From Candidatus Gastranaerophilales bacterium (GTDB lineage: Bacteria; Cyanobacteriota; Vampirovibrionia; Gastranaerophilales; Gastranaerophilaceae): a stretch of 57,921 nt of DNA. A model generated the notes under the pieces. The model was given only the letters and a program-made list of their open reading frames with translations, was not told the DNA's origin and did not search any database. This document shows, in pieces, positions 8,940 through 17,784 of the stretch. A program made the translations under genes and the position numbers. The stretch lies in the NCBI GenBank assembly GCA_944326115.1, contig CALVCQ010000011.1, forward strand, positions 1-57,921. The letters run 5' to 3'. Each line of letters opens with the position of its first letter. The first letter of the stretch is position 1.

Positions 8940-9824
8940 GTGAGAAAAGAAGTAAAAATAGCTAATAAGACAATAAGTGACAATGCACCGTGTTTTATAA
9001 TTGCAGAAATAGGGATTAATCATAACGGTTCGCTGGATCTTGCAAAAAAAATGATTGATGAAGCTGTGTTTGCAGGTTGTGATGCAGTCAAATTTCAGAA
9101 AAGAACCGTAACAAAAGTCTATACTCCTGAGGAGCTCGATGTGTACAGACCCAATTATTACGGAAACACGAATCGTGATTTAAAATTCGGGCTTGAGTTA
9201 AGTTATGATGATTACAAAGAAATTGACCGTTATTGCAAAGACAAAAGTATAATGTGGTTTGCTTCCTGCTGGGATATTGATTCAGTTGATTTTATTGAGC
9301 AATTTGACGTGCCCTGTCATAAAGTTGCATCTGCAATGCTTACTGATGATGTATTTTTAAAGAAATTGAAATCAACAAACAAACCTATTCTTCTGTCTAC
9401 AGGAATGAGTACAATGGATGAAATCCGACATGCTGTAAAAATTCTCGGCGAAGACAACCTTGTGATTTATCACTGTACATCAACTTATCCTACAGAACAC
9501 AAAGAAATTAACCTGAGAGTAATAGAAGAATTCAGAAAAGAATTTAGTTGTCCCATCGGCTACAGCGGACATGAAAAAGGACTGTTACCATCTGTTTTAG
9601 CGGTTGAACTCGGGGCAAACTCGGTTGAAAGACATATAACCATAGACAGAACACTTTGGGGGTCTGATCAAGCAGCAAGTCTTGAACCTGAAGGATTGAG
9701 AAGAATGGTCAGAGATATAAGAGAAGTAAAAACAGTGCTCGGTGATGGCAAAAAAATAGTTTATGACTCGGAAATTCCTGTAAGAAATAAATTAAGAAAA
9801 GTCAGGGAAGTTAGTAATGTATAA
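8940..9824 (+). CDS. N-acetylneuraminate synthase family protein lacking the SAF domain
   Basis: 294 aa, GTG start behind GGGAGAG. It is a TIM-barrel nonulosonic-acid synthase: FIIAEIGINHNGSLDLAKKM, DAVKFQKR, the KVASAMLTD region, ILLSTGMST, HCTSTYPT and GYSGHEKG are all family signatures for condensing PEP with an N-acetylhexosamine. Typical NeuB/PseI/LegI proteins are about 340 aa and end in an antifreeze-like SAF domain; this one stops after the IPVRNKLRKV linker. The next gene is a KdsC-like phosphatase, so a 9-phosphate intermediate is possible. The FliO neighbour hints at flagellin glycosylation, which is inference. Confidence 0.82.
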   Translation: MRKEVKIANKTISDNAPCFIIAEIGINHNGSLDLAKKMIDEAVFAGCDAVKFQKRTVTKVYTPEELDVYRPNYYGNTNRDLKFGLELSYDDYKEIDRYCKDKSIMWFASCWDIDSVDFIEQFDVPCHKVASAMLTDDVFLKKLKSTNKPILLSTGMSTMDEIRHAVKILGEDNLVIYHCTSTYPTEHKEINLRVIEEFRKEFSCPIGYSGHEKGLLPSVLAVELGANSVERHITIDRTLWGSDQAASLEPEGLRRMVRDIREVKTVLGDGKKIVYDSEIPVRNKLRKVREVSNV

Positions 9825-10317
9825 AACACTTAACCTTACAAATAATATCAAAATTATTGTAAGCGACTTTGACGGAATATTTACCGATAATTCCGTTTAT
9901 ATTTTAAATGAAGAATCTAAATTAAAGAAATTAAGTTATAAAGACCTAATGGGTGTGTCCATTGCCGTTAAAAACTGTTTAAAAGTTGCAATAATTTCCG
10001 GAGAAAAGAGTAAGGAAATAGATTATATTGCAAAGAAATTCGGAATTGACGATATTCATCAAAATATCCGTACAAAATTGCCTGTACTTCAAAGTATTAA
10101 AGAAAAATACAATTTTGATTATGATGAAATATTGTATGCAGGCGATGATATAAATGATATTGATTGTCTAAATTTTGTAAAAAATGCAATAACAGTGCCG
10201 GAAGCGAATTATAAAGTTAAAGAGTTAAAACATATACAAATAACAGGTGCACATGCCGGTGATGGTGCATTCAGAGAAATTGTTGATAACATAGTTGAGA
10301 TGAAAAACAGCAAATAA
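9817..10317 (+). CDS. KdsC-like HAD phosphatase
   Basis: 166 aa, overlapping the end of the NeuB-family gene by eight bases. The HAD motif I is IVSDFDGIFTD (nucleophile and acid Asp). Motif II lies in VAIISGEKSKEI, and motif IV is ILYAGDDINDIDCL. The length and the ITGAHAGDGAFREI C-terminus match KDO-8-phosphate phosphatase (C1-cap HAD tetramers). Beside a NeuB-family enzyme it could equally dephosphorylate a nonulosonate 9-phosphate. All catalytic residues are present. Confidence 0.83.
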   Translation: MYKTLNLTNNIKIIVSDFDGIFTDNSVYILNEESKLKKLSYKDLMGVSIAVKNCLKVAIISGEKSKEIDYIAKKFGIDDIHQNIRTKLPVLQSIKEKYNFDYDEILYAGDDINDIDCLNFVKNAITVPEANYKVKELKHIQITGAHAGDGAFREIVDNIVEMKNSK

Positions 10318-10338
10318 AATCGGAGAAGATTTAATGTT

Positions 10339-12063
10339 ATGAGCAAAAAATTTCTTCAAATAAAAAATGACATAAAACAAAAGATAAAAAAATTAGACTC
10401 ATATATTAACAATTATACAGAATCATCACAGACAATGCAGCTTCCGTCTTCTGCTTATATGAACTGGGGTATAGAACTGGCGCAAAAAGGAAAAACAGGT
10501 GAAGCTATGGATAAGCTTCAAACAGCTGCATTAATGGCAAATCAGAATCCCGGAGTGTATATTAATATAGGAATAGGACTGCTAAATCAAAAAGACTATG
10601 AAGGTGCGATAAAAAACTTCCGACAGGCAATAAAAATAGATAAATATAATTCCAAAGCTTATGCAATGTGGGCTGCTGCGTTATCCGAGATAGGTGATTT
10701 AAAAGGGGCTATAGATATTTACAAACTTGCACAGAAATACGAACCACGGGATTCTGATATTTATCTAAACTGGGGAATATCACTTGTAAAAGCAAACAAA
10801 AAAGAAGAAGCAGAAGAAAAATTTAAAAAAGCAATGTCTCTGAATCCGACAAATCCTATTACTTCTTTTTTATGGGGTTTGTTGTTATTCGAAGAAGAAA
10901 ACTATAATGATGCAATTGTGAGATTTAATCATAGTCTTATTTATTCGGATAAAAAACAAGATTCAAACTACTATCTGGCATTGTGTTATTTAAAATTAAA
11001 TAACTATAAACTTGCAATAAGGTATGCATCGGATGCAATAAATGAAGACAAAACAGCACCTGACCCTTATATAGTTCTTGCTGAATGCTATATGCAGACC
11101 TGTAAGGAAGAACTCTGCCTTGAAACTTTTGAATCAGCAGAGCAAAATGTTCAGACAAATACTTTATTTTATACAAACTGGGGATTAGCACTGCAAAAAT
11201 ATAATTACATAGATAAAGCAAGAGAAAAGTTGTCAAAAGCTCTTACGATGGATCCTGCAAATGAAATTATTTTGCTGAATTTGGGAATAAATTATCTTAT
11301 ATGCAGAGAATATACACGTGCACAGGAATTATTTACAAAAGTTCTGGATAAAAATCCAAATAATGGACAGGCTTTATATAATCTCGCAACATTATTTTTT
11401 AATGACAAAGACTACAACAAAGCACTAGACCTTTATAAATCTGCATTCAAAAATTCAGCACATAATTACAATATTTATTTTAATATTGCAAACTGTTATT
11501 ACAAAATTGACGATATAAGCAATGCACAAAAATATTTTAAAAAGACAATAGAATACTGTCCGAAATTTATCCCGGCGTACATAAATTATGCAAATTTGCT
11601 TGTGGAAACAGGTGATTATGTATCGGCTAAAAGAAAAATCAGAACAGCTTATCTTATGGATAAAGATTCATCTTATATAAATTTTGCATACGGCGTAATA
11701 CTAATGAAAACAGGTGATTTTGCAGAGGCTAATGAAAAATTCGAAAATGCAATTCACTTAGATTCGGAATATATTCTTGCTTATATTGGAAAAGCAGAAG
11801 CTTTGCTGGATTTAAAAAAATATGAGGAGTCTCTGTCTGTATTAATTTTGCTGAATGAAAAAGCAGATAATAACGAGCAAATTGGTGAATTATTGATAAA
11901 AGTATTAAATGAGATATTGAAAAATAATGAAATTTCAGAAAAAATATATACAAAGGCATTTGAATGTTGTAATAAATTTATACAGCGGTATAATAACGAT
12001 AAGATAATGTCTATCAAATATGCATTAGAAGAGAAATGCAAAATTAAAATAGAGGCTGACTGA
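10339..12063 (+). CDS. TPR repeat protein
   Basis: 574 aa made of about 13 tetratricopeptide repeats from residue 35 to 530. Typical repeats are YINIGIGLLNQKDYEGAIKN and the NWGISLVKANKKEEAEEKFK type. There is no signal peptide or transmembrane helix, so it should be a cytoplasmic scaffold. It starts 21 bases after the phosphatase gene and ends two bases before the aspartokinase start, so it belongs to the same run of co-directional genes. Partner proteins cannot be told from the sequence. Confidence 0.88.
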   Translation: MSKKFLQIKNDIKQKIKKLDSYINNYTESSQTMQLPSSAYMNWGIELAQKGKTGEAMDKLQTAALMANQNPGVYINIGIGLLNQKDYEGAIKNFRQAIKIDKYNSKAYAMWAAALSEIGDLKGAIDIYKLAQKYEPRDSDIYLNWGISLVKANKKEEAEEKFKKAMSLNPTNPITSFLWGLLLFEEENYNDAIVRFNHSLIYSDKKQDSNYYLALCYLKLNNYKLAIRYASDAINEDKTAPDPYIVLAECYMQTCKEELCLETFESAEQNVQTNTLFYTNWGLALQKYNYIDKAREKLSKALTMDPANEIILLNLGINYLICREYTRAQELFTKVLDKNPNNGQALYNLATLFFNDKDYNKALDLYKSAFKNSAHNYNIYFNIANCYYKIDDISNAQKYFKKTIEYCPKFIPAYINYANLLVETGDYVSAKRKIRTAYLMDKDSSYINFAYGVILMKTGDFAEANEKFENAIHLDSEYILAYIGKAEALLDLKKYEESLSVLILLNEKADNNEQIGELLIKVLNEILKNNEISEKIYTKAFECCNKFIQRYNNDKIMSIKYALEEKCKIKIEAD

Positions 12064-12065
12064 CA

Positions 12066-13325
12066 GTGGGAATAATTGTTCAAAAATATGGCGGAACATC
12101 TGTTGCAGACACTGAAAAGATAAAAAATGTAGCAGAAGCTGTAATAAGAGAAAAAAATAACGGGAATGACGTGATTGTTGTAGTATCAGCAATGGGTCAT
12201 ACAACAGATTATCTTGTAAAAATGGCAAACGAGATTTCACCTAATCCTAATTCAAGAGAAATGGATATGCTTCTTGCAACCGGTGAACAAGTTTCAATTG
12301 CACTTCTTACTATGGCAATACAAGCAAAAGGATACTCTGCTGTTAGCATGAATGCAATGCAGGTTGGCATAATTACGGAATGCGTACATACTAAAGCAAG
12401 AATTGTAGATATCAAAACGAATAAATTAAAAGAACATTTGTCAAAGGGTGAAATTATTGTTGTTGCCGGATTCCAGGGAGTAACACCCGAAGGCGAAATC
12501 ACAACACTCGGCAGAGGCGGCTCTGATACATCAGCAGTTGCAATTGCCGGTGCGTTAAAAGCCGACAGGTGTGATATCTATACAGATGTAGAAGGCGTTT
12601 ATACAACTGATCCGAGAATCGTTCCTAATGCAACCAAGCTAAAAGAAATATCTTATGAGGAAATGCTCGAACTTGCTCATGTCGGAGCAAATGTACTCCA
12701 TCCCCGTTCTGTAGAAACGGCAAAACAATACCGGATACCGTTAAGAGTAAGAAGTACATTTAAACTTGAAGACAATGGCACATATATAATAGGAGTTGAT
12801 GATATGGAAATAAATAAACCGGTTGCAGGAGTTGCTTCTGATTTATCCCAGATAAGAGTTGTTATAACAGAAGTTCCGGATAGACCAGGTAATGCGGCGG
12901 CTATATTTGAATTGCTTTCCAAATCAGATATCAGTGTTGATATGATCATTCAGTCTTACGGAAGAAGTGATGATACGAATGATATAGCATTTACTATATC
13001 TGAGACTGATTATGCTAAAACAATGGAAATAGTTAAAGAAATTATCAAAGAAATTCACGCTTCCGGAGTGCTGGTAGATGAGGACATTGCAAAAGTTTCA
13101 ATAGTCGGTGCGGGTATGGTTGATCGCCCGGGTATTGCTGCTTCTATGTTTAAGGCTCTTGCTGAAGCAGGTATAAATATAAAAATGATATCAACAAGTG
13201 AAATTAAAATAAGCTGTCTTGTGGAAAAGAAACAGGCAAATGCTGCTATAAAAGCTTTGCATACAGCTTTTCATCTTGATGCAAATGAAACAGCTGTTGT
13301 TATGGGTGATTTACCTGATGTATAA
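12066..13325 (+). CDS. lysC: Aspartate kinase
   Basis: 419 aa, GTG start two bases after the TPR gene stop. It phosphorylates aspartate, the first step to lysine, threonine, methionine and diaminopimelate. The amino-acid-kinase domain has QKYGGTSVAD at the start, the MDMLLATGEQVS segment, LGRGGSDTSAVAIA and the TDVEGVYTTDPR loop. Two C-terminal ACT domains (about residues 270-345 and 350-415, with PGNAAAIFELLS and PGIAASMFKALAEAGINI) are the site of amino-acid feedback. It is monofunctional, with no fused dehydrogenase. No lysine riboswitch fits, since there is no leader. Confidence 0.95.
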   Translation: MGIIVQKYGGTSVADTEKIKNVAEAVIREKNNGNDVIVVVSAMGHTTDYLVKMANEISPNPNSREMDMLLATGEQVSIALLTMAIQAKGYSAVSMNAMQVGIITECVHTKARIVDIKTNKLKEHLSKGEIIVVAGFQGVTPEGEITTLGRGGSDTSAVAIAGALKADRCDIYTDVEGVYTTDPRIVPNATKLKEISYEEMLELAHVGANVLHPRSVETAKQYRIPLRVRSTFKLEDNGTYIIGVDDMEINKPVAGVASDLSQIRVVITEVPDRPGNAAAIFELLSKSDISVDMIIQSYGRSDDTNDIAFTISETDYAKTMEIVKEIIKEIHASGVLVDEDIAKVSIVGAGMVDRPGIAASMFKALAEAGINIKMISTSEIKISCLVEKKQANAAIKALHTAFHLDANETAVVMGDLPDV

Positions 13326-13399
13326 ACAGAATTATCTTAATATTTTTTTACTTTCAGTGAAAAAATAACAAAATTTTTTTTTACAAGAGTTGGATATGT

Positions 13400-14257
13400 A
13401 TGCAAATGTTGATGGAAAATAATCCAAGTTCAAAAGATAAAATTATAAAACCTGACTTTTCAACAAAGACAGGCAGAGAATTTCTTGCTTTCTATTTACA
13501 GACAAAATTTAAGCAAATAATTTCTTATGATAAAAAAACTGCACAACCTATTTTTAAAGAAATAAATCCAAACTTTATATCAAAATTTTCAAGAAGATTA
13601 ATTGAAAATCCGAATAAAAAGTTTTTAATAGGCGTAACCGGAGAATCAGCCAGCGGTAAAACAACTATTTGCAAGCAAATAAAGAAGACAAGTACTCTGT
13701 TGAATTTTCCGCTTGAATTTTTAAGTATAGATAACTATTTCAATGATATATCAGAATTGATAAAAGAATACGGCGATTTTGACTCGCTTAGAGATAACGG
13801 ATATGATGTTGATTCGCCGGAAAGTTTTCAGCTTGAACTTTTAAAAGATGATCTGACAAAGCTGGCGAACGGTATTGATATAAAGGCGCCTGAATACCTT
13901 ATAAACGGTACCGGTATAAGCGTACCGGAATCGATTCCAATATCATCAAAGAAATTCATACTCGTTGAAGGTATGGCTGCAATGTATAAAGATATAAAAG
14001 ATATATTTGATGTAAAAATATATATAGATATCGATCCGCAAATTCAAAAAAAATGGTTTATAGAAAGAGCGTCAAAAAGAAATCAAACTAAAGAAAATGC
14101 ACTAAAACACTGGGAATATGTATGTAATGCTGCTGAAAAATACATAAGACCATCTAAAGCACAAGCGGATATAGTTATCAACGGAGCATCTTCTCTGGAT
14201 TATTTTTCACAAATAATAGAATTTATTCATACGGCAACAAACTGCTTCACTGCATAA
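13400..14257 (+). CDS. Uridine kinase / phosphoribulokinase-like P-loop protein
   Basis: 285 aa. A Walker A motif, GVTGESASGKTT (about residues 79-90), leads a PRK/uridine-kinase fold: LSIDNYF (substrate Asp), DVDSPESFQLELL, FILVEGMAAMY and the VKIYIDIDPQIQKKWFIERAS lid helix. It has about 75 extra N-terminal residues compared with Udk. The substrate could be uridine, pantothenate or another small molecule; I cannot choose. It lies 74 bases downstream of lysC, possibly with its own promoter. Confidence 0.75.
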   Translation: MQMLMENNPSSKDKIIKPDFSTKTGREFLAFYLQTKFKQIISYDKKTAQPIFKEINPNFISKFSRRLIENPNKKFLIGVTGESASGKTTICKQIKKTSTLLNFPLEFLSIDNYFNDISELIKEYGDFDSLRDNGYDVDSPESFQLELLKDDLTKLANGIDIKAPEYLINGTGISVPESIPISSKKFILVEGMAAMYKDIKDIFDVKIYIDIDPQIQKKWFIERASKRNQTKENALKHWEYVCNAAEKYIRPSKAQADIVINGASSLDYFSQIIEFIHTATNCFTA

Positions 14258-14425
14258 AATTGTTGATTTTACTGAAAAGCCGTGTTTAAATGTTAAGTTT
14301 TGTTAAAGATTATATACAAAATAAATAAAAATTAGGCAATTTTTATACAAAAAAATTGTTTATATAAGTACGAGAGATATTAAGAGAAAAAACAAAAGAG
14401 AGTAAAACAACACAGGAGGAATTTT

Positions 14426-14614
14426 ATGTCAAGAGTACTTATTTCGATGCCAGAAAAGTTTTTAGATGAAATTGACAAAGTTGCAGACACAGAAAATCGT
14501 TCAAGAAGCGAATTAATTCGTGAAGCACTCAGAACTTACATTCACAGAAACAAAATTCGTGAAAACACTCTGGCTTCAAAAAATGCATCAATTCTGGAAG
14601 CATTACTTGACTAA
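14426..14614 (+). CDS. Ribbon-helix-helix (CopG-type) transcriptional regulator
   Basis: 62 aa with a near-consensus ribosome site (AGGAGGAATTTT) before the ATG. The N-terminal strand RVLISMPEKFLDEIDKVA and the helix RSRSELIREALRTYI are the ribbon-helix-helix DNA-binding fold. No toxin gene follows; it stands alone between two intergenic regions, so it is probably a free-standing autoregulated repressor rather than an antitoxin. Confidence 0.82.
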   Translation: MSRVLISMPEKFLDEIDKVADTENRSRSELIREALRTYIHRNKIRENTLASKNASILEALLD

Positions 14615-14713
14615 AAAAGCTTTAATACAAACGATAGTAATTAAATTATTGCAATCGTAAACTAGACGCAATACTGGATTAATAGGGGAAATAAGGAAAA
14701 GGTTTTATAAAAA

Positions 14714-14744
14714 CAGCGGTCTTTTAAAGACCGCTTTCTTTTTG
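14714..14744 (+). terminator. Rho-independent terminator
   Basis: AGCGGTCT / AGACCGCT stem with a TTTAA loop, followed by TTTCTTTTT, about 100 bases downstream of the CopG-type gene. It should end that transcript and separate it from the convergent gene at 14,809. Confidence 0.85.
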
Positions 14745-14808
14745 GTTAGCAAATATGGTTTGAGAATAATAAATAGATTATTGGAATTAATTAACTTTTA
14801 GCTTTATC

Positions 14809-16062
14809 TTACTTTGTTTCTGTTGTTGCAACTGTTTGTCCAAGGAACGGATTCACCTGATTTAAAGTATAAGGACTTACAGGATTAATCATATACGGAT
14901 TATTAGTTGTATTAAGAGAAGGCATTGCTGCGTGAGACATAGCTTCATTATATACGTTTATATCATATCCGTATCCGTTAAACCCCGGGACAGGAGGAAT
15001 ACCCGGTAACATTTGATAAGATGGTTGATATAGCTGAGCAACAGCGGGCTGAACAGTTTGTTGTTGAGCTGTTTGAGTTGTATCTGTAGCTCCGGTTTCA
15101 TCTGCAGTGGTATTAATAGCATTTATTGCAGCTTCTTTAGCAGCGAGGGCATCTTTATCCTCAGGATTTGCCGCCAGAATTTTATCGGCTTCAGCTATAG
15201 TCTGTTGAGCGAGGTCGATTTTTGCTTGAGGGTTAGCCTCTATTTCTTGCACAGCCTGTTGTAATTGTGCTTCCTGTGTTTTTTCCATTTCAGTTTTACC
15301 GGTTATAGCTTTAGCACCTTTTGCTGCAATTGCACCGCCGATTGCACCACCGATAAATTTACCTAAGAATCCGCCAATTGCTGTACCGATACCCGGACAA
15401 ATTGCGGTACCTATTGCGGTACCTATTGCTGTTCCGAGAGCATCACCTGCAAGCCAGCCTGCTGCACCGGCAACTACCTCTGTGCCTGATTTAGCAATCT
15501 GTTTCATACCGGCTTCAAATCCGAGATTTTTAAATGCAGGGATGACATCAGTAAATGTTTTCATTCCGGCATCCATAACCATCATCCAGCCTGCACCGGA
15601 ACGACCCATTGCCTGACCGAAGCCTGTTGCTCTTACTGATTTGTATCCCGGAATTTTATCCAGAAGTTTACCTATCCAACCTCTATTTGCAGTATTTACC
15701 GCTATGTTCTTTTTAAAGAAATTACCATATTCTTTATTTAGAATATCTCTTCCTGATTTTATTGCTTCATTTCGTGATGAATAAGGATGAGAAGCTTTTA
15801 TATTATCTAAAGTTTGTTTCAAGTTCCAGCCATTCTTTTTCAATGAAGAAAATGCTTTAATACCGCCAAAAATTCCGGCAAAAGGTAAAGAGCCAACAAA
15901 AGCATCTGTTACCGACGGCTGTGTCGAAACAACTTGCGGCATTCCGTTGACAAATTTAATCATACTTTCAACATCATTGTTTTTGTTGATGATATAAGCA
16001 CCTGCTGCAGCTCTGTACATATTTGTTGCATTATTATTGTAACCTGAAACCCCATTGACCAT
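14809..16062 (-). CDS. Lineage-specific protein with glycine-zipper membrane segment
   Basis: 417 aa, no family recognised. The N-terminus (MVNGVSGYNNNATNMYRAAA) is of a type I associate with Gastranaerophilales. A central glycine-zipper region (about residues 205-265: LGTAIGTAIGTAICPGIG, then IGGFLGKFIGGAIGG) could insert into a membrane as tightly packed helices. It is followed by a Gln/Ala-rich coiled-coil (about 270-340) and a Pro/Asn/Tyr-rich disordered tail (about 345-417). There is no N-terminal signal peptide. Function unknown; divergent from the 5'-nucleotidase gene. Confidence 0.7.
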   Translation of the reverse strand: MVNGVSGYNNNATNMYRAAAGAYIINKNNDVESMIKFVNGMPQVVSTQPSVTDAFVGSLPFAGIFGGIKAFSSLKKNGWNLKQTLDNIKASHPYSSRNEAIKSGRDILNKEYGNFFKKNIAVNTANRGWIGKLLDKIPGYKSVRATGFGQAMGRSGAGWMMVMDAGMKTFTDVIPAFKNLGFEAGMKQIAKSGTEVVAGAAGWLAGDALGTAIGTAIGTAICPGIGTAIGGFLGKFIGGAIGGAIAAKGAKAITGKTEMEKTQEAQLQQAVQEIEANPQAKIDLAQQTIAEADKILAANPEDKDALAAKEAAINAINTTADETGATDTTQTAQQQTVQPAVAQLYQPSYQMLPGIPPVPGFNGYGYDINVYNEAMSHAAMPSLNTTNNPYMINPVSPYTLNQVNPFLGQTVATTETK

Positions 16063-16218
16063 AATAATAATTTCCTATTTTCTAACCTTATATATATAAA
16101 AACAATCGATTATTTGAAATTTACAAAAAAACAGAAATTTGTAAAGAAATATTAACAATATGGCAAACTTTAGATTTTATATGTTTTGTACAACTGACAT
16201 AAGAATCGGATAAATTGT

Positions 16219-17784
16219 ATGTTTATTTATAATAATTCTGGCAATAATTACAAATTAAGATTCGGGCAAAATGCCTCAGCGCCAAAGCAAGATACTGGTG
16301 AATTCAGACAAAAAACATTATACGGAAATGATTTTCACGGGCATTTAAAAGCGTTTCAAAAATTTAAAACTGTATCAGATGTCTTTAAACGGGAAAATCC
16401 GACAGGAGATGTAATATTATCCGGAGATGAATGGGTCGGAGCAAACAGGGAAAAAAATATTGCTATTGTAAAAATTATGAACATGTGCAATATAACAGCA
16501 GCAGCGCCCGGTAATCATAATATGGATTACAACGGAGCTAACGGATTGTCAGAAATGCTTGATTTTGCAAAGTTTAAAACACTTGCCCTGAATTTAGTTC
16601 CCAGAGATAACACAAAAATTGCATCTTTTCCTCTTAATGATGATTTGAGAGAAGGCAGATTTGCTTCATCGATGATTGTTGAAGAAAACGGCAAAAAAAT
16701 CGGATATATAGGTTTGGCGCCATGTGACTTGTTTACAAGAATAAGCTCGCAAAGTCAGGAAGGAACAAAAGATATTCGAATTTTAAATTTGCAGGAAACG
16801 GAAGCAGCACTTCGAAAAGAAGTTGAAAAACTTGAAAAACAAGGTGTAAATATTATAAAACTTGTATCACATGTAGGTAAAGATGCGGCTGTTAAAATCG
16901 CACAGGATGTAGGCGGTATTGATATAATAAATGACGGTCATTCACATGATGTTTTAGACGGATTGGTTCCGGGTCAAAATTTGTTTAAGTCCCCGCGTGG
17001 AGAATGGGTAATTATTACGCAGGCAGGTAAAAACGGACATTCATACGGTTTACTTGACGTGGTTTATGACAAATTCGGGCGTATTATTAAAGCAAAAAAT
17101 GAATTAAAGTCTCTTGACGACAAACCCCGGAATCTGGCTGTAAAAATAATGGAAGATATGCTTCTTGGTGCGCCTCAAAAAATCGGAATAATTGCACAAG
17201 AAGTAAAATCAAAACCGGAAACAGTGCTTGAAGAAAGTCCGATAAGTGCATTTTTAAGCGATGCATATCTTAAGTATTCTGATGCGGATCTTGTTTTAAA
17301 TAATATGGGCGGCATAAGAGCAAGTCTTCCTGCCGGTCCTGTAACAGACAGAGATGTTATGGATTTAATGCCGTTTTATAATGATGTAAATGTATACAAA
17401 TTAAGCGAAAAAGATATAATAGACGTTCTAAACAGCGCAATACAAGCAACGGCAAAATATCACAGAACAGGTGCTCTTCAGGTAGCAGGATTGAGGTATG
17501 TAATAGGCAAAGATAATAAGGTTAAAGATGTTGAGCTTGTAAAACAAGACGGAACAAGGATTTTTCTGAATTCACAAAATCCCTCCAATGACAAGTTTTT
17601 CAAAGTAGCATATAACACTTTTGTTGCAGGAGGTAGCGAAGGTCTGGAAGCACTGGCTTGTCCAGAAAAAATTATACACAAATGCGACAAAAACGAAACG
17701 CAAATGCTTATTGACTACATAAAATCATTTAACGGAAAACCGATAGTAATAAAAGCTGATGGGCGTATTACAAGAGAAAATTAA
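16219..17784 (+). CDS. 5'-nucleotidase / UshA-like metallophosphoesterase
   Basis: 521 aa. The calcineurin-like metal site is seen in YGNDFHGHL, GDEW, PGNHNMDYN, SHVGKD and NDGHSHD. The C-terminal 5'-nucleotidase domain (about residues 325-500) has LVLNNMGGIRASLPAG, LMPFYNDV and an AGGSEGLEAL end. The enzyme removes phosphate from nucleotides or related esters. Most relatives are exported, but no normal signal peptide is present: it starts MFIYNNSGNNYKLRFGQN, an unusual leader. Whether it is secreted by another route is open. The stop overlaps the end of the convergent AsmA-type gene by four bases. Confidence 0.85.
   Translation: MFIYNNSGNNYKLRFGQNASAPKQDTGEFRQKTLYGNDFHGHLKAFQKFKTVSDVFKRENPTGDVILSGDEWVGANREKNIAIVKIMNMCNITAAAPGNHNMDYNGANGLSEMLDFAKFKTLALNLVPRDNTKIASFPLNDDLREGRFASSMIVEENGKKIGYIGLAPCDLFTRISSQSQEGTKDIRILNLQETEAALRKEVEKLEKQGVNIIKLVSHVGKDAAVKIAQDVGGIDIINDGHSHDVLDGLVPGQNLFKSPRGEWVIITQAGKNGHSYGLLDVVYDKFGRIIKAKNELKSLDDKPRNLAVKIMEDMLLGAPQKIGIIAQEVKSKPETVLEESPISAFLSDAYLKYSDADLVLNNMGGIRASLPAGPVTDRDVMDLMPFYNDVNVYKLSEKDIIDVLNSAIQATAKYHRTGALQVAGLRYVIGKDNKVKDVELVKQDGTRIFLNSQNPSNDKFFKVAYNTFVAGGSEGLEALACPEKIIHKCDKNETQMLIDYIKSFNGKPIVIKADGRITREN

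Noticed and set aside
15058-15264. Cys/Ser-rich small ORF
   Set aside because: Shadow of the Gln/Ala-rich coding strand of the 14,809 gene; no start signal.
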